This document shows, piece by piece, positions 14,974 to 42,300 of a stretch of DNA of 64,000 nucleotides. The stretch is taken from NCBI RefSeq assembly GCF_020740535.1, contig NZ_CP082362.1, forward strand, positions 7,313,501-7,377,500, read 5' to 3'. The stretch is from Streptomyces profundus. Its GTDB lineage: Bacteria > Actinomycetota > Actinomycetes > Streptomycetales > Streptomycetaceae. Within the stretch, counting starts at the first letter, position 1. Every line of letters begins with the position of its first letter. The notes below the pieces were generated by a model, which was given only the letters and a program-made list of their open reading frames with translations, did no database searches and was not told where the DNA came from. The position numbers and the translations under genes were made by a program.

Positions 14974-15845
14974 CGGGTGCTCTCCTCGTACTCGTAGAAA
15001 CCACGGCCGGTCTTCCGGCCGTGGTGGCCCTCGGCGACTTTCCGCAGCAGGAGACCGCAGGGGCGGCAGCCCTCGTCGCCGGTGCGCTTCAGCAGCACCC
15101 AGAGGGAGTCGACCAGGTTGTCGATGCCGATGAGGTCCGCCGTGCGCAGCGGTCCGGTGCGGTGGCCCAGACAGCCCTGCATCAGGGCGTCGACGTCCTC
15201 GACGGAGGCCGTGCCCCGCTGGACCAGCCGCGCCGCGTCGTTGATCATCGGGTGCAGCAGCCGGCTGGTGACGAAGCCGGGCGCGTCGCTGACCACCACG
15301 GGCCTGCGACCGACCTCCTGGAGCAGGCCGCGCACCGCCGCCAGGGTCGCCTCGGCGGTGCGCGCGCCCCGGATGACCTCGGTGGTGCCGATCAGTGCCG
15401 GCGGGTTCATGAAGTGGGTGCCGATCAGGTCGCCGGGGCGCGGCAGGGAGTCGGCCAGCTCGTCGATGGGGATCGAGGACGTGTTGGAGACCAGCGGGGT
15501 GCCGGGCGCCGTACCCGCCGACACCTCGGCCAGTACCGCGCTCTTCAGGTCGGCGTCCTCGGTGACGGCCTCGATCACCAGCCGTGCGCCGCCGGCCGCC
15601 GACACGTCGCTGTGCCCGGTCACCCGGCCCTGCTCGCGTCCGGGCGGCAGGGCCCCCACCAGTTGGGCCATGCGGAGTTCCCGCCGGATTCGTTCGGGCG
15701 CCAGCGTCAGCTTCTCCGGGTCGTGGTCCACCAGCCGCACCGGCAGGCCGTGGCCGGCGAGCAGCGTGCTGATCCCCACGCCCATCACACCGGCGCCGAG
15801 GACCGCGATCGGCTCTGTCATCCGTGGTTCCCGCTCTCTGGGCAT
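14970..15845 (-). CDS. 3-hydroxyacyl-CoA dehydrogenase-like protein (FkbK type, methoxymalonyl-ACP pathway)
   Basis: A 291-residue NAD(P)-dependent dehydrogenase expected to oxidise glyceryl-ACP. An N-terminal Rossmann motif (VLGAGVMGVGI) is at about residues 15-25, with the family signature SNTSSIPIDELA and HFMNPP near the active site and a helical C-terminal domain (DAPGFVTSRLLHPMINDA). The ATG at 15845 is preceded by GAGG at 7 bases; an internal ATG eight codons later (MTEPIAV) is the alternative and has a weaker ribosome-binding context. It follows the O-methyltransferase gene after 56 bases. Confidence 0.92.
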   Translation of the reverse strand: MPREREPRMTEPIAVLGAGVMGVGISTLLAGHGLPVRLVDHDPEKLTLAPERIRRELRMAQLVGALPPGREQGRVTGHSDVSAAGGARLVIEAVTEDADLKSAVLAEVSAGTAPGTPLVSNTSSIPIDELADSLPRPGDLIGTHFMNPPALIGTTEVIRGARTAEATLAAVRGLLQEVGRRPVVVSDAPGFVTSRLLHPMINDAARLVQRGTASVEDVDALMQGCLGHRTGPLRTADLIGIDNLVDSLWVLLKRTGDEGCRPCGLLLRKVAEGHHGRKTGRGFYEYEESTR

Positions 15846-15901
15846 GCTGCTACCTCGGCAGTGGAGGGTGTGGACAGATGGTCGTGGCGGCGGACGGCCG
15901 C

Positions 15902-16570
15902 TCAGCCGGTTCGCTTGCGGGCGAGGGTGATGCCGTCGGCCATCGGCAGCAGGGAGACGTCGACCCGCTCGTCCCCGTGCAGGAAGGTGTTGAACGCGCG
16001 GATCGCGACGGTGTCCGCCGCGTGGTCCTCCGGATCAACCACCCGCCCGAAGAACAGGGTGTTGTCCACCACCACGAGGCCGCCGGGCCGCAGCAGGTCG
16101 AGTGACCTCTCGTAGTAGCGCGGATAGCCGCTCTTGTCCGCGTCGACGAAGACCAGGTCGAAGTGGCCCGCACCGTGCTCCTGGTACAGCGCGTCCAGGG
16201 TCTCCGCGGCGTCGCCGATCCGTGTCTCGACGCGTTCCTCGACGGCCGCCTCCCGCCAGTGCCGGACCGCGATGGAGGCCCACCGGTCGGTGATGTCACA
16301 GGTCGTCAGGCGGCCACCCGGGGGAAGGGCGCGCGCCATGCACAGCGTGCTGTAGCCGGTGAAGGTGCCGATCTCCAGGACGTTCACGGCGCCCGTCAGG
16401 CGCACCAGGAGGGCGAGCAACTGCCCTTCCTCGGGCGACACCTGCATCGCGGCGCCGGCGGGGAGCTGGGCGGTGAACTCCCGCAGGCGGGCGAGGACCG
16501 GATCCTCCCGCAGCGAGACCTCACGCACGTAGGTGTGTAAGGAGTCGGAGACAGCGATCTGTTGAGCCAT
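15902..16570 (-). CDS. SAM-dependent O-methyltransferase (FkbG type, methoxymalonyl-ACP pathway)
   Basis: A 222-residue cytosolic methyltransferase of the caffeoyl-CoA/catechol family that would methylate hydroxymalonyl-ACP to methoxymalonyl-ACP. The SAM-binding motif [12 protein letters not shown] is at about residues 64-75, and the metal-binding region [20 protein letters not shown] and [12 protein letters not shown] are intact. The ATG at 16570 follows a GGGAAGAG ribosome-binding sequence. It is the first gene of the leftward cassette and faces the PKS genes across a 617-bp control region. It could instead act on a finished product, but its place in a complete five-gene set argues for extender-unit synthesis. 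Confidence 0.92.
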   Translation of the reverse strand: MAQQIAVSDSLHTYVREVSLREDPVLARLREFTAQLPAGAAMQVSPEEGQLLALLVRLTGAVNVLEIGTFTGYSTLCMARALPPGGRLTTCDITDRWASIAVRHWREAAVEERVETRIGDAAETLDALYQEHGAGHFDLVFVDADKSGYPRYYERSLDLLRPGGLVVVDNTLFFGRVVDPEDHAADTVAIRAFNTFLHGDERVDVSLLPMADGITLARKRTG

Positions 16571-16771
16571 CGTCTCTTCCCATCAGGGTGCGTCGATCCG
16601 TCCGGACGCTCGGTCGTTCTGACTGGTCAAGGCGCGGTGTCGCAGGGGGTGGCCGGGCCGGTCCGCGACCCGCTGTGACGGGTGGGCGTCGTTCCCCGGC
16701 CGCACCGCGAGCCAGTGTAGGAGCTGCTCCGGACGCGTTCCCGAGAAGTTCCCGCCGCAGGTGGCGAGCAG

Positions 16772-16787
16772 TGTGATAACGGTCACG
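16772..16787. promoter_or_regulatory. CRP-like site TGTGA-N6-TCACG
   Basis: The core GTGA-N6-TCAC is perfectly symmetrical, and the full site differs from the CRP/FNR-family consensus TGTGA-N6-TCACA at one end base. It lies about 200 bp upstream of the O-methyltransferase start and 400 bp upstream of PKS1. Actinomycete Crp proteins are known to bind such motifs near antibiotic genes; binding here is inferred. Confidence 0.5.
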
Positions 16788-16831
16788 CGCGGATGAGGTG
16801 TACACGCCGCTACGCCTGGTCGACAACTGAA

Positions 16832-16871
16832 GATGATCAGACAATCGCTAATGGTGACTAAGGATGATCAG
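16832..16871. repeat. Direct repeat GATGATCAG, two copies 31 bp apart
   Basis: Two exact 9-base copies lie at 16832-16840 and 16863-16871, in phase on the DNA helix (about three turns). The spacing fits cooperative binding of a regulator such as a LuxR or SARP-type protein, but the motif itself matches no site I know. Confidence 0.4.
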
Positions 16872-17176
16872 TCGAGTGCGATGCCTGTCACGCTGCCCGT
16901 CGGCGCCGCGGAGCATGATCGCGGACAGTTGCGAATTGTGACGCTCGCCATACAGAGCGTTCGGTAGCTCCGCAGTATGGTCGCTCCGCAGGCCACGGTT
17001 CCGCTCGTCCCCCGTTGACCGTCCGGCCTCTCGTCCCGTCGGACCACCACCCCCACCCGCACTGTTCGCGAAGCAACGCCGTCGTCCCACCGGTCGACGA
17101 CGTTCAGCGAGCGGGCATCGCCATGAGTTCCACGCGCCGAATCCCTGGAAGGCCCAGGGGCGTTCGCAGCACGTCG

Positions 17177-17187
17177 AGGAGGAAGCG

Positions 17188-17190
<3 letters not shown>
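17177..17190 (+). promoter_or_regulatory. Strong ribosome-binding site that fixes the TTG start of PKS1
   Basis: AGGAGG at 17177-17182 stands five bases before TTG at 17188. No ATG or GTG occurs in this frame upstream, and the KSQ domain begins within ten codons of the TTG. The near-perfect Shine-Dalgarno match therefore decides the unusual start. Confidence 0.8.
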
Positions 17191-33345
<16,155 letters not shown>

Positions 33346-33361
33346 GGAGATCGGTCACACC

Positions 33362-36300
33362 ATGACAGACGACAAGAAGCTGCTGGACTACCTCAGGCGT
33401 GCCACGGCGGAGCTCGGCCAGACCAAGGCGGAGCTGCGCGAGGCGCATGAGGCCGCGCACGAGCCGATCGCCATCGTCGGGATGGACTGCCGCTACCCCG
33501 GTGGGGTCGAGTCCCCCGAGGACCTGTGGCGGTTGGTCGCCGACGGCACCGACGCCATCACCGAATGGCCCGTCAACCGGGGTTGGGACCTGGAGGGTCG
33601 CTACGACCCGGACCCGGAGCGGTCCGGCACCTCCTACACCCGCAACGGCGGCTTCCTGCACGACGCGGGCCTGTTCGACGCGGGCTTCTTCGGCATATCG
33701 CCGCGTGAGGCCCTGGCGATGGACCCGCAGCAGCGGCTGCTGTTGGAGACCACCTGGACGGCCATCGAACGCGCCGGCCTCGATCCGCACGCGCTGCGCG
33801 GCACCAGAACAGGCGTGTACGTCGGCGTCATCGGCAACGGCTACGGCGACCGTTCCAGGGAAGTCCCCGAACTCCAGGGTCTGTTGGACACCGGCACCGC
33901 CGACAGCGTCGCGTCGGGGCGCGTCTCCTACACCCTCGGCCTCGAAGGTCCCGCGGTCAGCGTCGACACGGCCTGCTCCTCGTCGTTGGTCGCCATCCAT
34001 CTGGCCGTCCAGGCGCTGCGCACCGGCGAGGCCACCATGGCGCTGGCCGGCGGTGTCACCGTGATGGCCACCCAGGACGCCTTCGTCGCCTTCAGCCGGC
34101 AGCGCGGCCTCGCCGCCGACGGGCGCTGCAAGGCGTTCGCCGACACCGCCGACGGCACCGGCTGGTCCGAGGGCGCCGGCGTCCTGGTCCTGGAACGCCT
34201 CTCCGACGCGCGGCGCGACGGGCGCCAGGTGCTCGCGGTGATCCGGGGCAGCGCGATCAACCAGGACGGTGCCTCCAACGGTCTGTCCGCCCCCAACGGC
34301 CCCTCGCAGCAGAGCGTCATCAGGGCGGCGCTCGCCAACGCCCAGCTCTCCGCGGGCGACATCGACGTGGTCGAGGCCCATGGCACCGGCACCAGGCTGG
34401 GGGACCCGATCGAGGCGCAGGCGCTGCTGGCCACCTATGGCCGCCACCGCGACCGGCCGCTGTGGCTGGGCTCGCTCAAGTCCAACATCGGCCACGCGTC
34501 GGCTGCCGCCGGCGTCGGCGGCGTCATCAAGATGGTGATGGCCATGCGCGACGGCACGATGCCGAAGACGCTGCATGTCGACACCCCGAGCCGCGCCGTC
34601 GACTGGTCGGCGGGGAACGTGCGCCTGTTGACGGAGGCGCGCGCGTGGGACGACGAGGGCGGCCCGCGCCGGGCCGGCGTCTCCGCCTTCGGCGTCAGCG
34701 GCACCAACGTCCACACCGTCTTGGAACAGGCTCCGGTGGTGGAGTCGGTTGTGGTGTCCGGGGAGTTGGGTTCCGGGGTGGTGCCGTGGGTGGTGTCGGG
34801 GCGTTCGGTGGGTGGGGTGCGTGGGGTGGCGGGTGGGTTGGTGTCGTTGGTGGGGGAGGAGCGGGGGTCGGTGGGCGCGGCTCTGGCCGGGAGGTCGGTG
34901 TTTGAGCATCGTGCGGTGGTGGTGGGTGGTTCGGCGGATGAGTTGCGGTCGGGGTTGGGTGCGTTGGTGGGGGGTGAGCCGGCGTCGGGTGTGGTGTCGG
35001 GTGTGGCGTCGGTGGTGGGGAGGACGGTGTTTGTCTTTCCGGGTCAGGGTTCGCAGTGGGTGGGGATGGCGGTGGAGTTGTTGGATTCTTCGCCGGTGTT
35101 CGCGGCGCGGTTCGCGGAGTGTGAGGGGGCGTTGGCTCCGCATGTCGATTGGTCGTTGGTGGGGGTGGTGCGGTCGGGTGGGTTTGAGCGGGTGGATGTG
35201 GTGCAGCCGGTGTTGTGGGCGGTGATGGTGTCTCTTGCGGCGTTGTGGGAGTCGGTGGGGGTGGTTCCTGATGCGGTGGTGGGGCATTCGCAGGGGGAGA
35301 TTGCGGCGGCTGTGGTGGCGGGTGGTTTGTCGTTGGTGGATGGTGCGCGGGTGGTGGTGTTGCGGTCGCGGGTGATTGGTGAGCGGTTGGCGGGTGGTGG
35401 GGGGATGGTGTCGGTGCCGTTGTCGGTGGATGTGGTGCGTGGGTTGGTGCCTGAGGGGGTGTCTGTCGCTGCGGTGAATGGTCCGTCGTCGGTTGTGGTG
35501 TCGGGTGATCCGGCGGGTTTGGATGTGGTGTTGGGGTTGGTGGAGGGTGCGAAGCGGGTGCCGGTGGACTATGCGTCGCATTCGGTTCAGGTGGCGGGGA
35601 TTCGGGCGGAGTTGTTGGATGCGTTGGCGGGCGTGGTGCCGCGTGCGGGGAATGTTCCGTTCTTTTCGACGGTGACGGGTGGTTGGTTGGACACGGAGTT
35701 TCTCGATGCCGGGTATTGGTATCGGAATTTGCGGGAGACGGTGGAGTTCGAGGGTGCGGTGCGGGGTTTGGCGGGTGCGGGGTTCGGAGTGTTTGTCGAG
35801 GTGAGCGCGCATCCGGTTCTCACGGTGGGTGTGGGTGAGGCCGTCGGTGATGAGGCGGTGGTGGCGGGCACGTTGCGGCGGAATGAGGGGGGTGTGCGTC
35901 GGTTCCTCCTGTCGGCGGGGGAGTTGTTCGTTCGGGGTGTGGGGGTGGACTTCACTCCGTTCTTCGGCGGTGCCGCGCCCTGTCGGGATCTGCCGACGTA
36001 TCCCTTCCAGCGCAAGTGGTACTGGCTGGAGGACAGCGTCGGCATCGCCGAGTCCGAGCAGAACCGCTTCTGGGAGACCGTCGAGGACGGTGGCCTGGGG
36101 GAGTTGCTCGGCCTGGACCCGGCGACCCCGCTCAGCGAGGTACTGCCCGCCCTGTCCGACTGGCGCAACCGCCACAGCGGTCGCGCCACGGTCGACTCCT
36201 GGCGCTACCGCGTCACCTGGCATCCGCTGCCCGGCGGCGCGCCGGGCGAGCGGCCAGGGCGTTGCCTGATCCTCGTGCCGGAGACCGGACACCCCCTGGT

Positions 36301-39300
36301 GGACGAGGTCTGCCAGGCACTGGAGGCCGCCGGCGCCACCGTGACTCGCGCGGAGTTGACCGCTGCCGACAGCGACCGGGAGACACTCGCGCTGCGGCTG
36401 GCCGACATGGCCCGCCCCCTGGACCGGGTCGTGTCACTGGTCGGCCTGGACGAACGGCCACATCCGGACCATCCCGTCGTGCCCGTCGGCACGGCCCTCA
36501 CCCTCGCCCTCGTCCAGGCGCTCGACGACGCGGGCATCGACGCCCCCCTGTGGTGCCTGACCAGCGGTGCGGTCCGCGTCGGTGCTGACGACTCCCCGTT
36601 GACCGGCGGCGCACAGAACCTGCTGTGGGGCCTGGGACGCGTCGCCGCACTTGAGTACCCGAGACGCTGGGGCGGGCTGTGCGACCTGGCCCCCGGGTTC
36701 GACCCCGCCGCCCTGGTGACCGCCCTCGCCGGCGAAGGCGACGAGGACCAGCTGGCGCTGCGCCCGGGCGGCGCGTTCGGGCGCCGGCTCGTCCGCGCCC
36801 CGCTGCCCGACGGGCCCGCGCCCGAGCCCTGGCGGCCCCGAGGCACGGTCCTCATCACCGGCGGCACGGGCGCCGTCGGCGGGCAGATCGCCGCCTGGCT
36901 GGCCCGCAATGGAGCCGAGCATCTGGTGCTGCTCAGCCGGCGGGGCGGCGAAGCGCCGGGCGCCGCCGAACTGGCCGCCGAACTCGAATCCCTGGGCGCC
37001 CGGGTCACCACCGCCGCGTGCGACGTGACCGACCGGGCCCAGCTGGCCGCCCTCGTCGCCGAACTGGAGGCCAGCGGCGAGCACATCAGGGCCGTCATGC
37101 ACGCCGCCGCTGGCGGCAGCCTCGTGCCGCTGCCGGACACCGACCTCGCCGAGTTCGGCGACACCCTGCACGCCAAGGTGCTCGGCGCCGCCCACCTCGA
37201 CGAACTGATCGGCGAGGTCGACGCGTTCGTCCTCTTCTCCTCCATCTCCGCGATCTGGGGCAGCGCCGACCACGGCGCCTACGCCGCCGCCAACGCCTAC
37301 CTCGACGGCCTCGCCGAGCACCGGCGCGCTCGCGGGCTCCGCGCCACCTCCGTGGTCTGGGGCATCTGGGCCCCGCAGGACGGCAAGGGCATGGCGGCCA
37401 ACCTCGCCGAGGAGCAACTGCGCGGACGGGGCATCCCCTTCATGCGTCCCGCCCTCGCCATCGAGGGCTTCCAACAGGTGCTGGACCGGGACGAGACGGT
37501 CGTCGTGGTGGCCGCCGTCGACTGGGACCGCTTCGCCCCGGTGTTCACCTCGGCCAGGCCCAGCGCGCTGATCTCCGAACTCCCCGAAGTCCGCGCCGCG
37601 CTGACCGACCAGAACACGGCCGGCGCCACGGAGGACGAGGCCACCTCGCCCCTGCTGGAGCGGCTGCGCGCCCTGCCCGCCACCGAACGGCGCGAGCTGC
37701 TGGCCGATCTGGTGCGTACCCAGGCGGCGGCCGTCCTCGGCCACGAGTCCGCCGCCGACATCGAGTCGGGGCGTGCCTTCCGCGAGCTGGGCTTCGACTC
37801 GCTGACCGCCGTCGACCTGCGCGGCCGGCTGAACGCCGTGACGGGCCTGCGCCTGCCGGCCACCGTCGTCTTCGACTACCCGTCGGCCACCGCGCTCGCG
37901 GACCACCTGCGCGACGAACTGCTCGGCACGGCGACGACATCGGCCGCCCCGGTGCCGGCCGCCGTGCCCGCCGGGGACGATCCGATCGTCATCGTCGCGG
38001 CGAGCTGCCGCTACCCGGGCGACGTCCGCACCCCGGAGGACCTGTGGCAGCTGCTCACCGACGAGCGCGACGCGATATCCGAGCTGCCGGCCGACCGGGG
38101 CTGGGACCTCGGCGACGTCTATGACACCGACCCCGACCGGCCCGGCACCACCTACTCCCGGGCGGGCGGATTCGTCTACGACGCCGGCCTGTTCGACCCG
38201 GCGTTCTTCGGGATCTCCCCGCGCGAGGCCCTCGCCATGGACCCGCAGCAGCGGCTGCTCCTGGAGACCTCGTGGGAGGCGCTGGAGCGCGCCGGCATCG
38301 ACCCCACCACGCTGCGCGGAACCCCCACCGGCGTCTTCGTCGGCGCCGGCTACCAGGGGTACGGCGGCGACGGCGAGCGGGTGCCGGAGGAGGCCGAGGG
38401 CCATCTCATCGCCGGCATCTCCAGCAGCGTGCTCTCCGGCCGCGTCTCCTACGCGCTCGGCCTGGAGGGGCCGGCGCTGACCATCGACACCGCCTGCTCG
38501 TCCTCCCTCGTCGCCGTGCACCTCGCGGCGCAGGCGCTGCGTTCCGGCGAGTGCTCGCTGGCGCTGGCCTCGGGGGCCACCATCCTCGGCTCCACTCTGT
38601 CGTTCACCGGCTTCAGCCGCCAGCGCGGCCTGGCGGCCGACGGCCGGTGCAAGCCGTTCGGCGCCGAGGCCGACGGGTTCGGCATCGCCGAGGGCGTCGG
38701 CACGCTCCTCCTGGAGCGGTTGTCCGACGCCCGGCGCAACGGGCACCCGGTGCTGGCCACCGTGCGCGGCTCGGCCGTCAACCAGGACGGCGCCTCCAAC
38801 GGACTGACCGCGCCGAACGGGCTCGCCCAGCAGCGGGTCATCCAACAGGCCCTGGCCAACGCCGGGCTCGAAGCCACCGACGTCGGAGTGGTCGAGGCGC
38901 ACGGCACCGGCACCAGTCTCGGCGACCCGATCGAGGCGCAGGCACTGCTCGCCACCTACGGCCAGGGCCGCGCCGCGCCCCTGTGGCTGGGCTCGGTCAA
39001 GTCCAACATCGGCCACACCCAGGCGGCCTCGGGCGTCGCCGGGATCATCAAGATGCTCCAGGCCATGGAACACGGCGTGCTGCCCCGGACGCTGCACGCG
39101 GATGTGCCCTCGCCGTTCATCGACTGGTCCTCGGGCAGCATCGAGCTGCTGACCGAGGCGCGGCCCTGGGAAGGGCCGCGACGGGCCGGCGTGTCCTCGT
39201 TCGGTATGAGCGGCACCAACGCGCACGTCATCGTCGAGCAGCCCGACCCCGCCGAGGCACCGCCCGCGCCGGACGACTCCCCTCCCGCGCCGACCGCCGT

Positions 39301-42300
39301 GGCCTGGACGCTGTCCGGCCGGTCCGAGGAGGCCGTGCGCGAGCAGGCGCGCGCCCTGCTGGAGCGGATCGAGGCCGATCCACGGGTCGATCCGCTCGAT
39401 GTCGGCCATTCGCTGGCGGCCACCAGGACCGCCTTCGAGCGCCGCGCCGTCGTCGTGGGCGCGGACCGGGAGGCGCTGGCCGCCGGCCTGCGGGCCGTGC
39501 GGGACGGCGAGGCCGCCGTGGGCACCGCCGACGCGGGCCGTCGCACCGTGTTCGTCTTCCCGGGGCAGGGCACGCAGTGGGCCGGTATGGCCCTAGAACT
39601 GCTGGCGTGCGCCCCGGTGTTCGCCGAGCGCTTCGCCGAGTGCGAGCGCGCCCTGGCCCCGCACCTCGACTGGTCGCCGACCGAGGCACTGCGCGGCGGC
39701 GCCTACGAGCAGGTGGACCGCGTCCAGCCGGTGCTGTTCTCCGTGATGGTCTCGCTGGCCGCGCTGTGGCGGTCCTACGGCGTCGAGCCCGACGCGGTGG
39801 TCGGCCACAGCCAGGGCGAGATCGCCGCCGCCTGCGTGGCCGGCGCGCTCTCCCTGGAGGACGCGGCGATGGTCGTCGCACTGCGCAGCAAGGCCCTCCT
39901 CCCGCTCGCCGGCCAGGGCGCCATGCTGTTCGTGGCCATGGCGGCCGACCCGCTGCGTGCGCGCGTCGCCGCCTGGGACGGCCGGATCGCGGTGGCCGCC
40001 GTCAACGGACCCACCGCCGTCACGCTCTCCGGCGACCCCGAGGCACTGGAGGAGCTGAGCGCCGCGCTGGCGGAGGAGTCCGTCCTGCGCTGGCCCGTCC
40101 CCGGCGCCGACTTCGCCGCCCACTCCCGCCAGGTGGAACGCATCCACGACGACCTCATGCGCCTGCTGGGCGGGGTGACCCCCCGTTCGGGCACCGTCCG
40201 GTTCTGGTCCACGGCGGACAGCGCCTGGCTGGACGGATCAGCGCTTGACACCGCGTACTGGTACCGCAACCTGCGCACGGCCGTGGAGTTCGACCGGGCG
40301 GTCAACGAGCTGATCGCCGCCGGATACGACACCTTCGTGGAGGTCAGCCCGCACCCGGTGCTGGCGATCTGGGTACAGCAGGCCCTGGAGGCCGCCGAGA
40401 GCGGCGGGGTCGTCGTCGGCACGCTGCACCGCGACGCCGGCGGCCTGGACCGCTTCCTGACCTCGCTGGGCGAACTCCACGCGCGCGGCGCCTCGGTCGA
40501 CTGGGCCGCCGCGCACCGGGGCGGCCGGCGCGTCGACCTGCCGACCTACGCGTTCCAACGGCAGCACTACTGGCTCGTGCCCCGCCCCGCCGAACCGCGC
40601 GCCCTGCCCGTCGCGATGGAGGGCACCGACGCCTGGCGTTACCGGGTCGTCTGGCACGTCCTGCACGAGCCGCCGACCCGCCGCGCGAGGGGGCAGTGGC
40701 TGGTGCTCACCCCGGCCGGCGCCGACGGCCCGGACGGCTCCGAGCAACTCGACGCCCTGCGCCGGCAGGGCCTCACGCCCCTCGTGGTGCCGTGGGAGGA
40801 GCCCGGGGATCGGGCCGCCGGGGCCGAACGACTGCGCGCGGCGGTGGAGGGGCACCAACTCGCCGGCGTGCTCTCCCTGCTCGGGCTCGCCGACCGCCCC
40901 TGGTCCCGTGACACGGCGCTGCCCGCCGCCGTACCGCTGACCGTCTCCCTGCTCCACGCCCTGGGCGACGCCGGCGTCGAGGCGCCGCTGTGGGCGGCCA
41001 CCCGTGGCGCCGTCTCCGTCAGCCCCGCCGACCCCCTGACCGCCCCCGCGCAGGCCGCCCTCTGGGGCCTGGGAGGCGTGGCCGGGGTCGAGTACCCGGG
41101 ACGCTGGGCCGGTCTGGTCGACCTGCCGGCGGTCCTCGACGACCGGGCGGCGCGGCGCCTGCTGACGGTCCTCGCCGGGGAGTCGGGCGAGGACCAGGTG
41201 GCGATCCGCCCCTCCGGTGTCCACGGCCGGCGCGTCGCCCACGCGGACCTGCCGGGCCCCGCCCCCCGACGGCCGTGGCGGCCCGCTGGAACCATCCTGA
41301 TCACGGGCGGGCTCGGCGCCCTCGGCGGGCATGTGGCCCGCTGGCTGGCCACCGCCGGCGCCGAACACCTGCTGCTGACCGGACGGCGCGGCGCCGGCAC
41401 CCCAGGGGCGGCCGAACTCGTCGCCGAACTGGAGGCGTTGGGTGCCCGGGTCACCGTCGCCGCCTGTGACATGGCCGACCGGGACGCCGTCGCCGAGCTG
41501 CTGGCCGGCCTCCGGGACCCGGCGCCGCTGACCGCCGTGGTACACACGGCGGGCGTGCTCGACGACGGCGTGGTCGACTCCCTCACGGCCGAACGCGCGG
41601 CCGGCGTGGCCCGGCCCAAGGCCGACGCCGCGCTGGTGCTGCACGAGCTGACCCGCGATCTCGACCTGTCGGCGTTCGTGCTGTTCTCCTCGCTGGCCTC
41701 CACCCTCGCCGGCACCGGCCAGGGCGGCTACGCGGCGGCCAACGCCTACCTCGACGCACTCGCCCTGCACCGCCGCGACCTCGGCCTGCCCGCCACCTCC
41801 GTGTCCTGGGGGCTGTGGGGCGGCCGAAGCCTCACCGACGAGGCGGTGGCCGCCCGGCTGGTGCGCGACGGCGTGCCCGCCATGGACCCCGAACGCGCCG
41901 TCGAAGCGCTGCGGCGCGCGGTCGACTCGGGCGAACCCCACGTGATCGTCTCCGACTTCGCCTGGGACCGCTTCGTCCCGGCCTTCACCGCCCTGCGGCC
42001 CAGCCCGCTCATCGCCGACCTGCCGGAGGTGGTCGCGCGCGCCGAGCGGACGGCCACGCCGGCGCCGCCGACCGCCCTCGACCAGGCAGCGCTCCTCGAT
42101 CTGGTGCGCACGGTGGCCGCCGAGGCCCTCGGCTACGCCGGCGCCGAGGCGATCGGCCGCGACCGGGTCTTCAAGGACCTCGGCTGCGACTCACTGACGG
42201 CGGTGGAGCTGCGCAACCGGCTGTCCGCGGCCACCGGGCTGCGGCTCCCGGTCACCCTCGTCTTCGACCACCCGACCCCGGACGCCGTCGTCGACCACCT

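Larger units (their letters stand above)
16571..17187. promoter_or_regulatory. Divergent control region between methoxymalonyl cassette and PKS genes
   Basis: 617 bp with no convincing gene on either strand. Its AT content around 16770-16990 is higher than in flanking genes. It contains a CRP-like inverted repeat (16772-16787), a direct repeat GATGATCAG at 16832-16840 and 16863-16871 (31 bp apart), and the PKS1 ribosome-binding site. No strong -35/-10 pair stands out for either direction. This is the most likely switch for the cluster genes seen here. Confidence 0.7.
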
